Shown here piece after piece: positions 4,728-5,732 of a DNA stretch of 5,732 bases. The notes beneath the pieces were generated by a model. It searched no databases. It was not told the origin of the DNA and saw nothing but the letters and a program-made list of their open reading frames with translations. Origin of the DNA: JBBDXA01 sp040902585 (lineage in GTDB: Bacteria; Planctomycetota; Phycisphaerae; Phycisphaerales; Phycisphaeraceae); the NCBI GenBank assembly GCA_040902585.1, contig JBBDXA010000092.1, positions 1 to 5,732 on the forward strand, given 5' to 3'. The position numbers and the translations under genes are program-made. How positions within the stretch are numbered: the first letter of the stretch is position 1; every line of letters begins with the position of its first letter.

Positions 4728-5618
4728 CTACGTCCACCCCACCGCGTAGAACACGGCGGTGAAGATCAGGTCGGTGTAGATGATCGCTTCGATGCAGTGG
4801 ACGACGGTGTTGGTTGTTGCCTTGCCGACGCCTGCCGCGCCGCCGGTGACGTGCAGGCCGTTGTAGCAGGCGATCGCGCCGATGATCATGCCGAAGCAGC
4901 CGGCCTTGAAGAGGCCGGTCAGAAAGTCGGACAGCCCCAGCACATCCAGCGTATTGGCGCGGTAGACCCCGGGCGGAATGTCCAGCACCGCGGTGCCCAG
5001 CCAGTAGCCGCCAAGGATGGCGATGAGTTCCGCGATGATGCAGAGGATGATCAGCGAAATCGTTGTGGCTAAAATGCGCGGCATCACCAGGAAGCGCACC
5101 GGGTTCAGCGCGTGAGCTTCCAGCGCTTCGATCTCTTCACCCACGACCATCGTGCCTATTTCCGCGGCGATCGAAGCGCCGGCAAAACCAGTCACCACAA
5201 TCGCACTGATGAGCGGGCCCAGCTCGCGCACCACGGCAATGGCGACGATCGTCGCGACGGTATCGATCTGACCGAACTCGTCGAGTGGCGGCGCCATCTG
5301 TAAAGCAAGGATCAGGCCAATGCTGAAACTCACCAGCACAATGACGCCGATGGATCGCACTCCGAGACGGACGATCTGTGAATAGAGCGCGAAGCGACCG
5401 AAGCGCACCCGCCGAAGGATCATTGCCCTCCAGACCCAGAGCCAGGACTGCCAGATGAGGCGGGCGATGCCGCCCACGTAATCGAGCAGCCTGACGGGCG
5501 GACTGCCGAGACGATCGAGAAAGCTCAGGAAGGCGCTGTGCTCGGCGACCGAGCGCGCGGTGACCGGTGGTGGCGGCGGAGCGGGGACCTGTTCAGATGG
5601 AGGGGTCGTGGCGGACAT
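4728..5618 (-). CDS. mlaE: MlaE/YrbE-family ABC transporter permease
   Basis: This 296-residue integral membrane protein is of the MlaE type, the permease of Mla/MCE systems that move phospholipids between inner and outer membranes with an MlaF ATPase and an MlaD-type MCE protein. The family core is clear: VVRELGPLISAIVVTGFAGASIAAEIGTM (129-157), then EEIEALEAHALNPVRFLVMPRILA (161-184) and the C-terminal GAAGVGKATTNTVV (260-273). Likely membrane segments are about 87-108, 120-146, 180-207, 235-252 and 275-293. An 86-residue N-terminal extension carries a proline run (12-18: P-A-P-P-P-P-P), an amphipathic-looking segment (50-70) and basic residues. The length is slightly above the usual ~260. 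The ATG has no strong Shine-Dalgarno sequence. mlaF and mlaD genes are not in the window; they may lie beyond it or elsewhere. Confidence 0.93.
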   Translation of the reverse strand: MSATTPPSEQVPAPPPPPVTARSVAEHSAFLSFLDRLGSPPVRLLDYVGGIARLIWQSWLWVWRAMILRRVRFGRFALYSQIVRLGVRSIGVIVLVSFSIGLILALQMAPPLDEFGQIDTVATIVAIAVVRELGPLISAIVVTGFAGASIAAEIGTMVVGEEIEALEAHALNPVRFLVMPRILATTISLIILCIIAELIAILGGYWLGTAVLDIPPGVYRANTLDVLGLSDFLTGLFKAGCFGMIIGAIACYNGLHVTGGAAGVGKATTNTVVHCIEAIIYTDLIFTAVFYAVGWT

Positions 5619-5732
5619 TCGCTGTCAGCCATGATCGGTTGAAGGAGGGTCACTAGTCAAAAGACGCTTTGAGCGGCAGTGATTCAGATTGGTTTGGTGT
5701 GGGTGGCTGGGGCTGAGGCTCGGCGAAGCCCC
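5619..5732. other. Region upstream of mlaE, with a hairpin at the window edge
   Basis: No gene is seen here. On the minus strand TTGACT lies upstream of mlaE, but no convincing -10 box follows at normal spacing. At the end, GGGGCT (5709-5714) and AGCCCC (5727-5732) form a possible stem that may continue beyond the window. Confidence 0.4.

Overview
This window most likely comes from a G+C-rich diderm bacterium, and Planctomycetota (possibly Phycisphaerae) is the best guess. The evidence is the style of the UvrA and bS18 sequences, an MlaE-type permease (implying an outer membrane), and an rpsR gene standing alone away from rpsF/rplI. This placement is inferred from family resemblance remembered, not from a search. 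A run of 10 Ns shows it is a draft or metagenome assembly.

Layout from left to right. At the left edge, on the minus strand, is a small antitoxin-like gene whose stop overlaps the GTG start of a truncated PIN-domain (VapC-like) toxin. Next, also on the minus strand, is a 1068-codon uvrA. It is about 110 residues longer than usual because of three low-complexity insertions. After a strong minus-strand terminator comes a 105-residue basic protein of unknown function. Its sigma70-like promoter is divergent from that of rpsR (ribosomal protein bS18, plus strand), and a long inverted repeat containing the N gap lies between them. Convergent with rpsR is an MlaE/YrbE-family permease gene on the minus strand. 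The last ~110 bases hold its upstream region and part of a hairpin.

The gene functions are ordinary: nucleotide excision repair, ribosome, outer-membrane lipid transport and a toxin-antitoxin module. They do not form one pathway. The unusual feature is a set of short tandem repeats, mostly 7 bases long. Three copies of one modular element sit in frame inside uvrA. Its layout is outer arms of four GGGCCAA-type heptamers, a core of GGATTGC-type heptamers and a short conserved spacer. A second heptamer family (GCTGATN) is arranged in mirrored arms around the rpsR terminator. A purine-rich 8-base repeat lies just upstream of uvrA. The heptamers inside uvrA contain no stop codon in any of the six frames, whereas the intergenic GCTGATG type does in one orientation. 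This suggests a repeat family able to colonise coding sequence without breaking it, comparable in outcome to Rickettsia palindromic elements and in unit length to cyanobacterial heptameric STRR repeats.
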